Of a DNA stretch of 64,000 bases, positions 8,070-15,695 are shown piece by piece; the stretch's first letter is position 1, and each line of letters opens with the position of its first letter. The stretch lies in the NCBI RefSeq assembly GCF_021732705.1, contig NZ_JAKFUM010000009.1, positions 62,001 to 126,000 on the forward strand, read 5' to 3'. A program made the translations under genes and the position numbers. The notes beneath the pieces were generated by a model. That model had not been told where the DNA came from, ran no database searches, and was given only the letters and a program-made list of their open reading frames with translations. Source of the DNA: Nevskia sp. (GTDB lineage: Bacteria; Pseudomonadota; Gammaproteobacteria; Nevskiales; Nevskiaceae).

Positions 8070-9056
8070 TCAGTCGTCCGTAGCGACCGGAATCGCCGCA
8101 CCGGCCGGCATCGTCGATGGATGCACCATGCGGCTGTAGCCGGACATCGAGCGGTCGAAGATGAAGTGGCGCAGCACGCTGAGCCACGAATCGTAGGACT
8201 TCAGGTTGTCGTACGACTCCGGCGCAATCTCGCGCAGCTTCGGCAGCTTGTTCCACGGCACGGCCGGGAAGTCATGGTGCTCGTTGTGGAAACCCATGTT
8301 GAAGCACAGCTTGTTCAGCGGACCGTAGTAAGAGTACGTGTCCTGGCCTTCCTTCGTGACGTGGTGCTCCTGAATCCAGCGACCGCCAAGCGGATGCAGG
8401 CCCAGCGCGAACAGGGTCGACAGCGCCAGATAGCCGAGGGCCGCCGGCCCGAGCCAGAGATAGATCGCGACATTCACGGCGATCACCGCCAACAGGTTGG
8501 CGACGACCCAGGCGTCCCACAGTTCGACGCCGCGCTGGGCCTTGAGCTTCATCGGCCGCAGCGCCTGCGAGATCGGCAGCAGCGCCACCCACAGCGCCTT
8601 GCGCCACGGCGAGTTGCCGATCAGCTCGGCTTCCTTGTGGCTGACGATGTCCGGGTCCATGTCGTACTGGCCCAGATAGCGGTGGTGATGCAGGTGGAAC
8701 TTGCGGAAGCCCATCGCCGACGGCAGCACCAGCGCAAAGTCGCAGAAGATCGCGAACAGGCGGTTCAGCGTCTGGTTCTTGAACACCAGCGCGTGCGTGC
8801 ACTCGTGGATCATCACGTACAGCGCGTGATTGACGAAGGCGCCGAACAGGAAGGCGACGGCGATGAAGACCCAGGCGTCGAAGCCCGGCGCGAACGACGC
8901 GACCAACCACTGTGACGACACCAGCGCCACGATCCAGACCGCCGACATCGGATTGCGCGACATCAGCGCCCGTACTTCCGGATGTTTGGCGGCAATTTCG
9001 CGCCGCCGCGTGACATGGGAAATCGGCTCGTCGACGTAGATGAAATCGTGGCTCAT
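8070..9056 (-). CDS. sphingolipid delta-4-desaturase homologue (DEGS-like)
   Basis: A 328-aa integral-membrane di-iron desaturase strikingly like eukaryotic dihydroceramide delta-4-desaturases. The N-terminus carries the Lipid_DES signature (DFIYVDEP, VTRRREI, KHPEVRALM, residues 4-32), which is specific to sphingolipid desaturases. The three histidine boxes are HECTH (84-88), HLHHH followed by RYLG (121-128) and HNEHH followed by DFP (257-264). LGLHPLGGRWIQEH and TYSYYGPLN are also DEGS landmarks. The start ATG at 9056 places the signature at the N-terminus. Expected reaction: introduction of a trans-4 double bond into a dihydroceramide or sphinganine chain using O2 and reduced electron carriers. 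It is 58 bp downstream of the CDP-glycerol-transferase-like gene and in the same cluster as serine palmitoyltransferase, which supports the substrate class. Delta-4-hydroxylation is the main alternative. Confidence 0.88.
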   Translation of the reverse strand: MSHDFIYVDEPISHVTRRREIAAKHPEVRALMSRNPMSAVWIVALVSSQWLVASFAPGFDAWVFIAVAFLFGAFVNHALYVMIHECTHALVFKNQTLNRLFAIFCDFALVLPSAMGFRKFHLHHHRYLGQYDMDPDIVSHKEAELIGNSPWRKALWVALLPISQALRPMKLKAQRGVELWDAWVVANLLAVIAVNVAIYLWLGPAALGYLALSTLFALGLHPLGGRWIQEHHVTKEGQDTYSYYGPLNKLCFNMGFHNEHHDFPAVPWNKLPKLREIAPESYDNLKSYDSWLSVLRHFIFDRSMSGYSRMVHPSTMPAGAAIPVATDD

Positions 9057-9114
9057 GGTCAGCTCAGGACTTTCTTGAAAGGAATTCGGGCTGCGATCAC
9101 GCACATCGGGCGGA

Positions 9115-10329
9115 TCAGCGAGCAGCGGCTTCGGCGGCAATCCACCGCTCCGCAGCGGCAAGAATAGCATTCGCACCCCGCCGGGCCGAGGGCTCGTCGG
9201 TCAGGTCGAAGCTGTAGCGGAACAGTTGGCGCTGGGTGTCGAGGTAGTCGCCATGGCTGGCGAACGCATCGTCGACGTCGTCCAGAATGTGGTCGGCATT
9301 CTCGATCACCGGGCCGCTGGTCCAGTGCCGGTAGTTGCTGTCGGCCTGCCAGTCCGCGCGCTGGGCGTTGATGAACAGGCACGGCCGCGGCGTGTGCAGG
9401 AACTCGTAGATCTGGCTCGACGCGTCGCCGAGATACAGGTCGGCCGCACGGACATAGGTCATGTCGACGCTCCGCTCGCTGCCGAGGTCGACGAGGATGT
9501 TCGGGCAGTCGCGCACCCAGTCCGGGATTTCGCCCGGCGTGTCGAGCGACAGCTTGTCGATCGAGACCTGCACCTGCTTCCGGAACAGCATCACGTGCGG
9601 CGCGACGATCAGGTTGTAGCGGTCGGACTTCGCGAACGCCTCCAGCACCTTCAAGCCTTCCGCGTACCACGACGAGAAGCGCGGCGAAAAATGCGGGTTG
9701 TAGACGACGGTCGGGCGGTCGTTGTCGAACAGCTTCGGCCGCGGCCCGCGGGTGTGCAGATCGAACTTGGCGTAGCCGACGATCGCGTGACCGTCTTCCT
9801 TCAGCAGCCCGGCCGCGCGCAGGCGATCGCGGATCTTCGGGCCGGACATCAGCACCAGATCGAACTCGCCGCTGGACTTGTCGAAGCCGACTTCGCGGTC
9901 CCCCGCCCCGTGCCGCGTGTGCACGAATTTCAGATGCTTGACGCCGAATCGCCGCCGCAGGATCAGGCTGGTCTTTTCCGGCACCACCAGCACATCGAGC
10001 GCCGCAAACGTCTTTCGATGCGCCCACAGGGTCATCAGCCGGGTGAACGGCGCGATCTGGTCCAGACGTCGACGGAAACCCGCCAGCGATGGATTCAGCG
10101 TCAGCAACCGGAAGTCGAGCCGGCTTCCCGGGTAGTCCTTGGCAAGCTCGCGCAGATAATCGAGCTGGCGCGCGTCGGACGCCAGCAAAGTCACGGTCAG
10201 ATCCGGCCGCAGACGGCCGAGTTCGAACGCGATCGGCGCGCTGTGCGCGATCTGATGCAGATGCTCGTGGTTGAACAGGAAACCGATGGTCGGCGCACGC
10301 GGCGCGGCACCGGCATCGGGCTTGGTCAT
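9115..10329 (-). CDS. CDP-glycerol glycerophosphotransferase-like protein
   Basis: A 404-aa GT-B-like protein resembling the TagB/TagF-type glycerophosphotransferase family, which moves a glycerophosphate-like unit from a CDP-alcohol to an acceptor. Seen: an N-terminal Rossmann start (TIGFLFNHEHLHQIAH), RHGAGDRE in the middle, NPHFSPRFSSW, and a C-terminal LYLGDASSQIYEFLHT followed by RPCLFIN, the typical donor-binding block. No transmembrane segment. The ATG at 10329 is chosen; an in-frame GTG two codons upstream (10335) is possible. A hairpin terminator separates it from serine palmitoyltransferase, and it precedes the desaturase. In this setting it may add (phospho)glycerol- or phosphoglycerate-like units to a ceramide phosphate, comparable to the anionic ceramide lipids of Caulobacter; this is inference. 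Confidence 0.72.
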   Translation of the reverse strand: MTKPDAGAAPRAPTIGFLFNHEHLHQIAHSAPIAFELGRLRPDLTVTLLASDARQLDYLRELAKDYPGSRLDFRLLTLNPSLAGFRRRLDQIAPFTRLMTLWAHRKTFAALDVLVVPEKTSLILRRRFGVKHLKFVHTRHGAGDREVGFDKSSGEFDLVLMSGPKIRDRLRAAGLLKEDGHAIVGYAKFDLHTRGPRPKLFDNDRPTVVYNPHFSPRFSSWYAEGLKVLEAFAKSDRYNLIVAPHVMLFRKQVQVSIDKLSLDTPGEIPDWVRDCPNILVDLGSERSVDMTYVRAADLYLGDASSQIYEFLHTPRPCLFINAQRADWQADSNYRHWTSGPVIENADHILDDVDDAFASHGDYLDTQRQLFRYSFDLTDEPSARRGANAILAAAERWIAAEAAAR

Positions 10330-10361
10330 CGACACGATTCAGCGCTCGCAGGGCGTCGACA

Positions 10362-10401
10362 GCAACGAAAACGAACAAGGCCCGGAAATCCGGGCCTTGT
10401 T
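10362..10401 (-). terminator. rho-independent terminator after spt
   Basis: A perfect 12-bp stem, 10374-10385 with 10390-10401, closes a 4-nt loop. On the minus strand it is followed by a T-rich tract (TCGTTTTCGTT). It lies 59 bp beyond the spt stop and just upstream of the glycerophosphotransferase-like gene, so the latter may be a separate or partly attenuated unit. Confidence 0.8.
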
Positions 10402-10459
10402 GCGGCAACTCACGGGCATCGACGTCGAACCGCGACGCTGGATCCCGCGAGACGGCGGA

Positions 10460-11746
10460 TCAGCGCGCGCCGCCCGAAGCGAGCATCGCGACTTCGGCAT
10501 GCGCCGGGATCGCGCTGGCGACCGGCGCCCGCTTGCGCGCGGGCGCCACCGCCGGCGGCAGCACGCCGAGCTGGCGACCGACGGTCTCGAACAGCTGCAC
10601 CGCACGGTCGATCTGTGCCGGCGTGTGCACGGCGCTGACGCTCGACCGCAGCAGCGGCGACGGCGTCGGCGTGGCCGGCGGCATCGCCAGATTCAGGTAC
10701 ACGCCGCCTTCGAGCAGACGGTTCCAGAACTCGACCGCGACCGGCACTTCCGGCACGGCGACCGACACGATCGGGCTGCACTGCGGGCCGACCGCGAAGC
10801 CGAGCTTGCGCAGGCCGTGATACAGGCGCTGGGCATTCTCGTGCAGGCGCTGGCGGCGCTCCGGCTGCTCCTGCATGCGGCGCAACGCGGTGATCGTCGA
10901 CGCCATCACCGCCGGCGGCAGCGAGGCCGTGAACATGTACGGACGGCAGGCCACGCGCAGGATGTCGAACTCCGGCACGTTGGACACGCAGAAGCCGCCG
11001 ACGCTGCCAAGGCTCTTCGAGAACGTGCCGACGATGAAGTCGCAATCCGCTTCAACGCCCGCCTCTTCGGCCAGACCGCGGCCGTGCTCCCCGAGCACGC
11101 CGAGCGAATGCGCCTCGTCGACCATCAGCCAGGCGCCCATCTCGCGCTTCACTTCGGCGAATTCACGCAGCGGCGCGGTGTCGCCGAGCATCGAGTAGAT
11201 GCCTTCGACGACCACCAGCTTCTGGCCCGGCTCGTTCGCGAGGCGCTTCAGGCGCTTGCGCAGGTCATCCGGATCGTTGTGGCGGAAGCGCACGACTTCG
11301 GCGTGGCCCAGACGGGCGCCGTCGTAGATGCTGGCGTGGCTGTCGGTGTCGAGCAGCAGATAGTCGCCCTTGCCCGCCAGGGTCGACAACATGCCGAGGT
11401 TCGCCTGATAGCCGGTCGAGAAGACCATGCAGTGCTGGCGATTGAAGTACTTGGCGAGATCGCTTTCGAGCTTGCGGTGGGTGCCGTAGCTGCCATTGGC
11501 GATGCGCGAGCCGGTGGTGCCGGTGCCGTGGGCACGGACGGCGGCGACCGATTCCTCGATGCAGGCTTCATCGAACGTCAGGCCCAGATAGTTGTTGGTG
11601 CCGAGCAGAATGGTCTTCTTGCCGCGGTAGATGCCTTCAGTCGAGGACAGCATGTCCTCGAACACCATCTCGAACGGGTTCTGGCCGACCGAACGCAGCT
11701 GGTCGTAGGTCTGCCGCAGAGGGGCAAACTTCGAAAGTATGCTCAC
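10460..11746 (-). CDS. spt: serine palmitoyltransferase
   Basis: PLP-dependent alpha-oxoamine synthase (428 aa) that condenses L-serine with an acyl thioester to give 3-ketosphinganine, the committed step of sphingolipid synthesis. Seen: HGTGTTGSRIANGS with the following GTH (73-90), the PLP-stacking histidine H138 in DTDSHAS, GIYSMLGD (182-189), D210-x-x-H213, and the Schiff-base lysine K244 in GTFSKSLGSVGG. The start is the GTG at 11746: an ideal Shine-Dalgarno AAGGAA lies 8 nt upstream, inside the end of the ACP gene. AONS-family relatives (BioF, Kbl, HemA) are the alternatives, but linkage with a dedicated ACP, acyl-AMP ligase and ceramide-reductase-like gene argues for Spt. The C-terminus has an extra Ala/Pro-rich tail of about 40 residues. 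Confidence 0.9.
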   Translation of the reverse strand: MSILSKFAPLRQTYDQLRSVGQNPFEMVFEDMLSSTEGIYRGKKTILLGTNNYLGLTFDEACIEESVAAVRAHGTGTTGSRIANGSYGTHRKLESDLAKYFNRQHCMVFSTGYQANLGMLSTLAGKGDYLLLDTDSHASIYDGARLGHAEVVRFRHNDPDDLRKRLKRLANEPGQKLVVVEGIYSMLGDTAPLREFAEVKREMGAWLMVDEAHSLGVLGEHGRGLAEEAGVEADCDFIVGTFSKSLGSVGGFCVSNVPEFDILRVACRPYMFTASLPPAVMASTITALRRMQEQPERRQRLHENAQRLYHGLRKLGFAVGPQCSPIVSVAVPEVPVAVEFWNRLLEGGVYLNLAMPPATPTPSPLLRSSVSAVHTPAQIDRAVQLFETVGRQLGVLPPAVAPARKRAPVASAIPAHAEVAMLASGGAR

Positions 11747-11750
11747 TATT

Positions 11751-12002
11751 TCAATTCCTTCCGCGCAATTGATCGACGACTCGCGCCAGATCACCGAGGG
11801 TTTCGACTTCTGCCACGCGATCCAGCGGGATCACGATTTCGAAGCGATCCTCGAGCGACATGATGAAGTCCATTACCACCAACGAATCCAGCTGCAGGTC
11901 GCGGACGATGTTGGTCGTCGCGTCGAGCTGAGCCGGTCTTTTCAGAATTTCCTTGAGGCCTTCAATGATTTCGGCCTGAGTGTTCTGCAACGTCTCGGTC
12001 AT
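11751..12002 (-). CDS. acpR: dedicated acyl carrier protein
   Basis: An 83-aa acyl carrier protein. The 4'-phosphopantetheine attachment serine is S40 in LQLDSLVVMDFI, followed by the helix-III region EIVIPLDRVAEVETLGDL. The start ATG at 12002 has a purine-rich AGGGGA about 10 nt upstream; an in-frame extension to 12041 has no ACP-like sequence. The stop is 4 nt before the spt GTG, so spt translation is probably coupled. Placement between a ceramide-reductase-like gene and spt, with an acyl-AMP ligase upstream, matches the Caulobacter arrangement in which a special ACP carries the acyl chain used by Spt. A general ACP of fatty-acid synthesis would instead sit in the fab cluster. Confidence 0.88.
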   Translation of the reverse strand: MTETLQNTQAEIIEGLKEILKRPAQLDATTNIVRDLQLDSLVVMDFIMSLEDRFEIVIPLDRVAEVETLGDLARVVDQLRGRN

Positions 12003-12185
12003 CGTCCGATCTTCCCCTGATATTGCACCGGATACGCCCATCGGGCCGAAACAGATGTCGGCAGTCTGAGGACTCGGATCGGCGGATTGTAAAGCACGGA
12101 TAACGGTTTTGTCATAGCGCCTTCACAATGGCCGCGGCCGCCGCCGTCAGCCGACAAGTCTGCGTAAGTCACTGCTTTGTGAAGC

Positions 12186-13139
12186 TTACAGCCAGCCGGC
12201 CTGACGATACCAGACCGCCGTTGCGGCGAAACCGGCCGAAAGCGCAGGCCCGGTTCCACCATCCGGCGAGCGGCGCAACTGCTCTTCCGGCACGCTCCAG
12301 TCTTCGTGCAGCAATTCTCGAATCTTCCCAGCATTGACCATGCCGGATTGCCCGAAAAAGCTTGCAAGCGCGCCAACGCTGCCGCCGATTCCGCGCAACA
12401 AGCCCCCCGGAACCGAAAAATACCGCGGCGCGCGATTGCCGACGGCATCGGCGGCGGCGTCGAGAATTTCGCGCCAGCCATAACCATCGGCCTTGCCGTC
12501 GGCGATCGCCTGCACCTGGCCGCTAGGCGCTTCGGACAGGCAGTCCGCCAGCAATCGTGCCGCTTCGTGGACATGGATCAGGCTGATGCGGGCACGCGCG
12601 GAGCCCGGCAGCGGCACGTGGCGCCGTGACGCAAGCTGGAAGAACACGAGCGTCTCGCGGTCGCCGGGCCCGTAGATCGCCGGCGGACGAATCACGCTGA
12701 CGCGGTCCCGGCCGAGTGCCGCAAACACCACGTCTTCGCTGGCCCGCTTGCTGGCGGCATAGCCGGAGAGTTCCGGGTGGCGCGCCGCGAGGCTCGACAC
12801 GTGGACAAAGTGCCGGATCGACGCCGTGGCGGCAGCCGCTTCGGCCAGCGCGCGGCTGCCGTCGCGATTGACGGTCAGGAACTCGGCATCGTGCCGGGCC
12901 TTGATCGCACCGGCGAGATGAAGAACCGCGTCAGCACCGTCGACCAGCCTGGCGAGCGAGGCGCGATCCGACAGCGAGCCGAGCACGACCTCCGGAACGA
13001 GCCCGCCCCAGCTTCCGTCCAGCGGTTCGCGTCGCGCGAGCAGACGCACGGCATGGCCGCGGGTTGCGAGTGCAGCGACAACGTGGCGGCCCAGAAAGCC
13101 GGTGGCGCCAGTGACAGCGACCGTCAGGCCGGCCGACAT
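12186..13139 (-). CDS. cerR: NAD(P)-dependent epimerase/reductase, ceramide-reductase-like
   Basis: A 317-aa extended short-chain dehydrogenase. The N-terminal dinucleotide fold has TGATGFLGRH (about 10-19); the catalytic YAASK motif follows HVSSLAARHPELSG. The C-terminal part has several hydrophobic stretches (GGLLRGIGGSVGALASFF) that could associate with membrane. The start ATG at 13139 overlaps the acyl-AMP ligase stop by one base (TGATG). In the Caulobacter pathway a protein of this kind reduces the 3-keto group of the N-acylated intermediate, so that keto reduction follows acylation rather than preceding it. The same role is inferred here from operon position between the ligase and the ACP/spt pair. 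A nucleotide-sugar epimerase is the alternative reading of the fold alone. Confidence 0.78.
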   Translation of the reverse strand: MSAGLTVAVTGATGFLGRHVVAALATRGHAVRLLARREPLDGSWGGLVPEVVLGSLSDRASLARLVDGADAVLHLAGAIKARHDAEFLTVNRDGSRALAEAAAATASIRHFVHVSSLAARHPELSGYAASKRASEDVVFAALGRDRVSVIRPPAIYGPGDRETLVFFQLASRRHVPLPGSARARISLIHVHEAARLLADCLSEAPSGQVQAIADGKADGYGWREILDAAADAVGNRAPRYFSVPGGLLRGIGGSVGALASFFGQSGMVNAGKIRELLHEDWSVPEEQLRRSPDGGTGPALSAGFAATAVWYRQAGWL

Positions 13140-14881
13140 CAGCTCGCGGTCGCGATCACGGACAGCGCGAACGAGCCCTGCAGATACAGAGCCTTCGCCT
13201 TGGAGCGGCTGAGCTTGCCGGACGAGGTCCGCGGCAGCGCGCGCGGCGGAATCGTGACCACATCCGTCTCCACGCCATGCCGCAGGCGCAGCACACCCGC
13301 CACTTCCTTCTTCAGGTTGTCGCGGCTCTCGTCGTCCGGCGCACGGTACTCGACCAGCACCACGATCTTTTCCGCACCGCCTTCGTCGACGGAGACCGCC
13401 GCGACGTCGCCGCTGCGAAGCGCGGAAACTTCGCGTTCGACCGTCCACTCCAGATCCTGCGGCCAGATATTGCGGCCGTTGACGATGATCAGATCCTTGG
13501 CACGGCCCGAGATCACGATCTGGCCATCGCGGAAGTAGCCGAGATCGCCGGTGTCGAGCCAGCCATCGGCCGACAGGACTTCCTCGGTCGCTTCCGGTTG
13601 GCCGAAATACGAATGCATCAGGCTCGGACCACTGGCGTAGATGCGGCCGACCTTGCCCGGCGGGAGCACTTCGCCGAACTCGCTGCGAACTTCGAACGCG
13701 TGATCCGGCAGCGCCGGACCGCAAAGCACGAAATCACGCTTGCGCGGCGCATCGGGCCCGGCGGTGACCGCGAGATGGTCGCGCTCCAGCCGGTCGGTAT
13801 CGAGCGTGTCGTAGCGGATGCCCTGACCCAGCGGGGCGAAGCTCAGCGCCAGCGACGCCTCGGCCATGCCATAGCTCGGCACGAAGGCCGAGGCCTTGAA
13901 GCCACGGCTCTCGAACTGCGCGGCGAACTTGGCCAGCGGTTCTGGACGCACCATGTCGCCACCGATGCCGGCGGCGCGCCAGTGCGACAGGTCCAGCGCT
14001 TCCGACGATGCCGTTTCGGCGCGGCGCGCAGCCAGTTCGTAACCGAACGTCGGGCTGTACGACAGCGTGCCGCCGTTGCGCGTGATCAAGTCCAGCCACA
14101 GCAGCGGACGGCGCGCGAAATCGCGGGTGGCGAACAGATCCACCGAAATCTGGCAGCCCAGCGGCGTCAGCAGGAAGCCGACCAGCCCCATGTCGTGATA
14201 CAGCGGCAGCCACGATACGCAGCGATCGGTCGGACCGATCTTCAGGCCGTTGCAGGCGATGCCGCGGATATTGGCCAGCAGGGCGCGCTGGGTCACGGCC
14301 ACGCCCTTCGGGAAACGCGTGCTGCCGGACGAGAACTGCAGGTAGCTCAGGTCTTCGGGGCCGACCGTGGGCAGCGGGATGTCTTCCCAGCCTTCGGTGG
14401 CGTCGACCACGGCCAGCGTGCCGGACACTTTCAGGCCGAGGCCTTCGACGGCATCGCCCAGCCATTCCTGCAGCGCCACCGGCGCGATCGCAGCGGCGGT
14501 ATCGGCCACTTCGATCATGCCGCGGATGTGCGCGACATAGGCCGCGCGCCCCCCGAAGGCCGCCGGCAGCGGCAGGGCGGTGGGCACCAGACCGGCGTAC
14601 TCGCAGGCGAAGAACGCTCTTGCGAAGTCGCCATCGGTATCGGCCACCAGCGCCACGCGTTCGCCGGGAACCAGACCGCGCGCCAGCAGCTTGCGCGCGA
14701 GCACCTGCGCCTGATCACGCAGCTCGCGGTAGCTCAGGGCCTCCAGCAGTGTCCCTTTCCCGGAATAGATGTTGATCCCGGTGGCACCCTGAGCGGCGTA
14801 ATCCAGCGCTTGCGGCAGAGTGTCGAAGTCGGCGGGACGATAGTCGGAGAGCTCGCTCGCCGTCGGAGTAGGCAACAGCAT
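13139..14881 (-). CDS. acsR: fatty acyl-AMP ligase / acyl-ACP synthetase
   Basis: A 580-aa ANL-superfamily enzyme closest in feel to fatty acyl-AMP ligases (FAAL). Seen: the A3 loop LQFSSGSTRFPKGVAV (181-196), SYGMAEASLAL (A5), the A7 block GWLDTGDLGYF, GRAKDLIIVNGRNIWPQD (A8 hinge) and a C-terminal SSGKLSRSKAK with the adenylation lysine. It should activate a fatty acid as acyl-AMP and load it on the ACP encoded two genes downstream, giving Spt its acyl thioester. The start ATG at 14881 is the first family-like residue. It is the promoter-proximal gene of the operon and an extended -10 box lies about 56-64 bp upstream. Free CoA-ligase activity cannot be excluded from sequence. Confidence 0.85.
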   Translation of the reverse strand: MLLPTPTASELSDYRPADFDTLPQALDYAAQGATGINIYSGKGTLLEALSYRELRDQAQVLARKLLARGLVPGERVALVADTDGDFARAFFACEYAGLVPTALPLPAAFGGRAAYVAHIRGMIEVADTAAAIAPVALQEWLGDAVEGLGLKVSGTLAVVDATEGWEDIPLPTVGPEDLSYLQFSSGSTRFPKGVAVTQRALLANIRGIACNGLKIGPTDRCVSWLPLYHDMGLVGFLLTPLGCQISVDLFATRDFARRPLLWLDLITRNGGTLSYSPTFGYELAARRAETASSEALDLSHWRAAGIGGDMVRPEPLAKFAAQFESRGFKASAFVPSYGMAEASLALSFAPLGQGIRYDTLDTDRLERDHLAVTAGPDAPRKRDFVLCGPALPDHAFEVRSEFGEVLPPGKVGRIYASGPSLMHSYFGQPEATEEVLSADGWLDTGDLGYFRDGQIVISGRAKDLIIVNGRNIWPQDLEWTVEREVSALRSGDVAAVSVDEGGAEKIVVLVEYRAPDDESRDNLKKEVAGVLRLRHGVETDVVTIPPRALPRTSSGKLSRSKAKALYLQGSFALSVIATAS

Positions 14882-14936
14882 CGATGGAAATTCGGAAAGG
14901 TTTTTCGAGTTCTGGGGAAAACAACGCTTGTCGGCA

Positions 14937-14945
14937 ATTATATCA
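14937..14945 (-). promoter_or_regulatory. extended -10 promoter of the sphingolipid operon
   Basis: On the minus strand the sequence TGATATAAT combines a TGn extension (14943-14945) with a perfect TATAAT (14937-14942). No convincing -35 lies 16-18 bp upstream, as is usual for extended -10 promoters. Initiation near 14930 would give a leader of about 50 nt before the ligase ATG. Confidence 0.6.
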
Positions 14946-15145
14946 CATCCGACGGGCTGCTCCTTTTGCCGTCCGGAGGCGACGTCGAGCGCCGGTTCCA
15001 ACGCAAAAAGCGCCGATCAATCAGCGGCTTGGCAATCGATCATGATCGGCATCATGGTGCGACGCGACTGCCGTCGCATTCCGCAGCGCAGGCGCCCGAA
15101 GGGCTGCCGAACGATGCCCGGAAGCGCGTCGTTCGGGCGGCAAGT

Positions 15146-15652
15146 TCAGGCTTTGCCCAGAAAATCGCGCTTGCCGACGACGACGCCGGCGTGACGCAGG
15201 ATGTTGTAGGCAGTGGCCGAGTGGAAATACAGATTCGGCAGCACGAACGCGGTCAGATACTGATGGCCCGTGAAGTTCAGATCGCCGAACGGCGTCTTGA
15301 GCACGATCGGCCGATCTTCCGAACCGTCGACCTGTGCCGGCGTCACGCCGTTGAGGAATTCGATGGTCCAGGCAATGCGCGCCTTCAGTTCATCGAACGT
15401 GGTTTCCGTGTCCGGCTTCGGTGGCGGCTCGATGGCGGCAAGGCGTGCGGCCCCACCCTTGACCATGTCGCAAGCGATCTGGACCTGACGCGCCAGCGGA
15501 AACATGTCCGGATAAAGCCGCGACTGCAGCAGCACGCTCGGATCGATCTTGCGAGCCTCGGCCGATGCCGCGCCAAGCTCAAGGATGTGCGCCAGATTCT
15601 CGAGGGCCCGGACGAACACCGGAACCGACGCGGAATACATCGAAATCGTCAT
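15146..15652 (-). CDS. DUF1993 family protein
   Basis: A 168-aa protein of the DUF1993 family, function unknown. Family hallmarks visible are the N-terminal MYSASVPVFVRALENLAHIL, the KIDPSVLLQSRLYPDMFPL segment, and the C-terminal HSATAYNILRHAGV followed by a terminal phenylalanine-leucine-glycine lysine. The fold is thought to be DinB-like (four-helix bundle). The start ATG at 15652 has AGGA nine bases upstream. No signal peptide or membrane helix. It lies between the promoter of the sphingolipid operon and the threonine ammonia-lyase gene, 43 bp downstream of the latter on the same strand, so co-transcription with it is plausible. No functional link to sphingolipids is evident. Confidence 0.85.
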   Translation of the reverse strand: MTISMYSASVPVFVRALENLAHILELGAASAEARKIDPSVLLQSRLYPDMFPLARQVQIACDMVKGGAARLAAIEPPPKPDTETTFDELKARIAWTIEFLNGVTPAQVDGSEDRPIVLKTPFGDLNFTGHQYLTAFVLPNLYFHSATAYNILRHAGVVVGKRDFLGKA

Positions 15653-15695
15653 GTCAGACAGTCCTGATTGAAAAGGAAAACTGCGGGCCGGCAGC

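Noticed and set aside
13277..15667. About 800-codon plus-strand open frame opposite the acyl-AMP ligase and the DUF1993 gene
   Set aside because: Low-complexity translation; the minus strand has intact ANL motifs.
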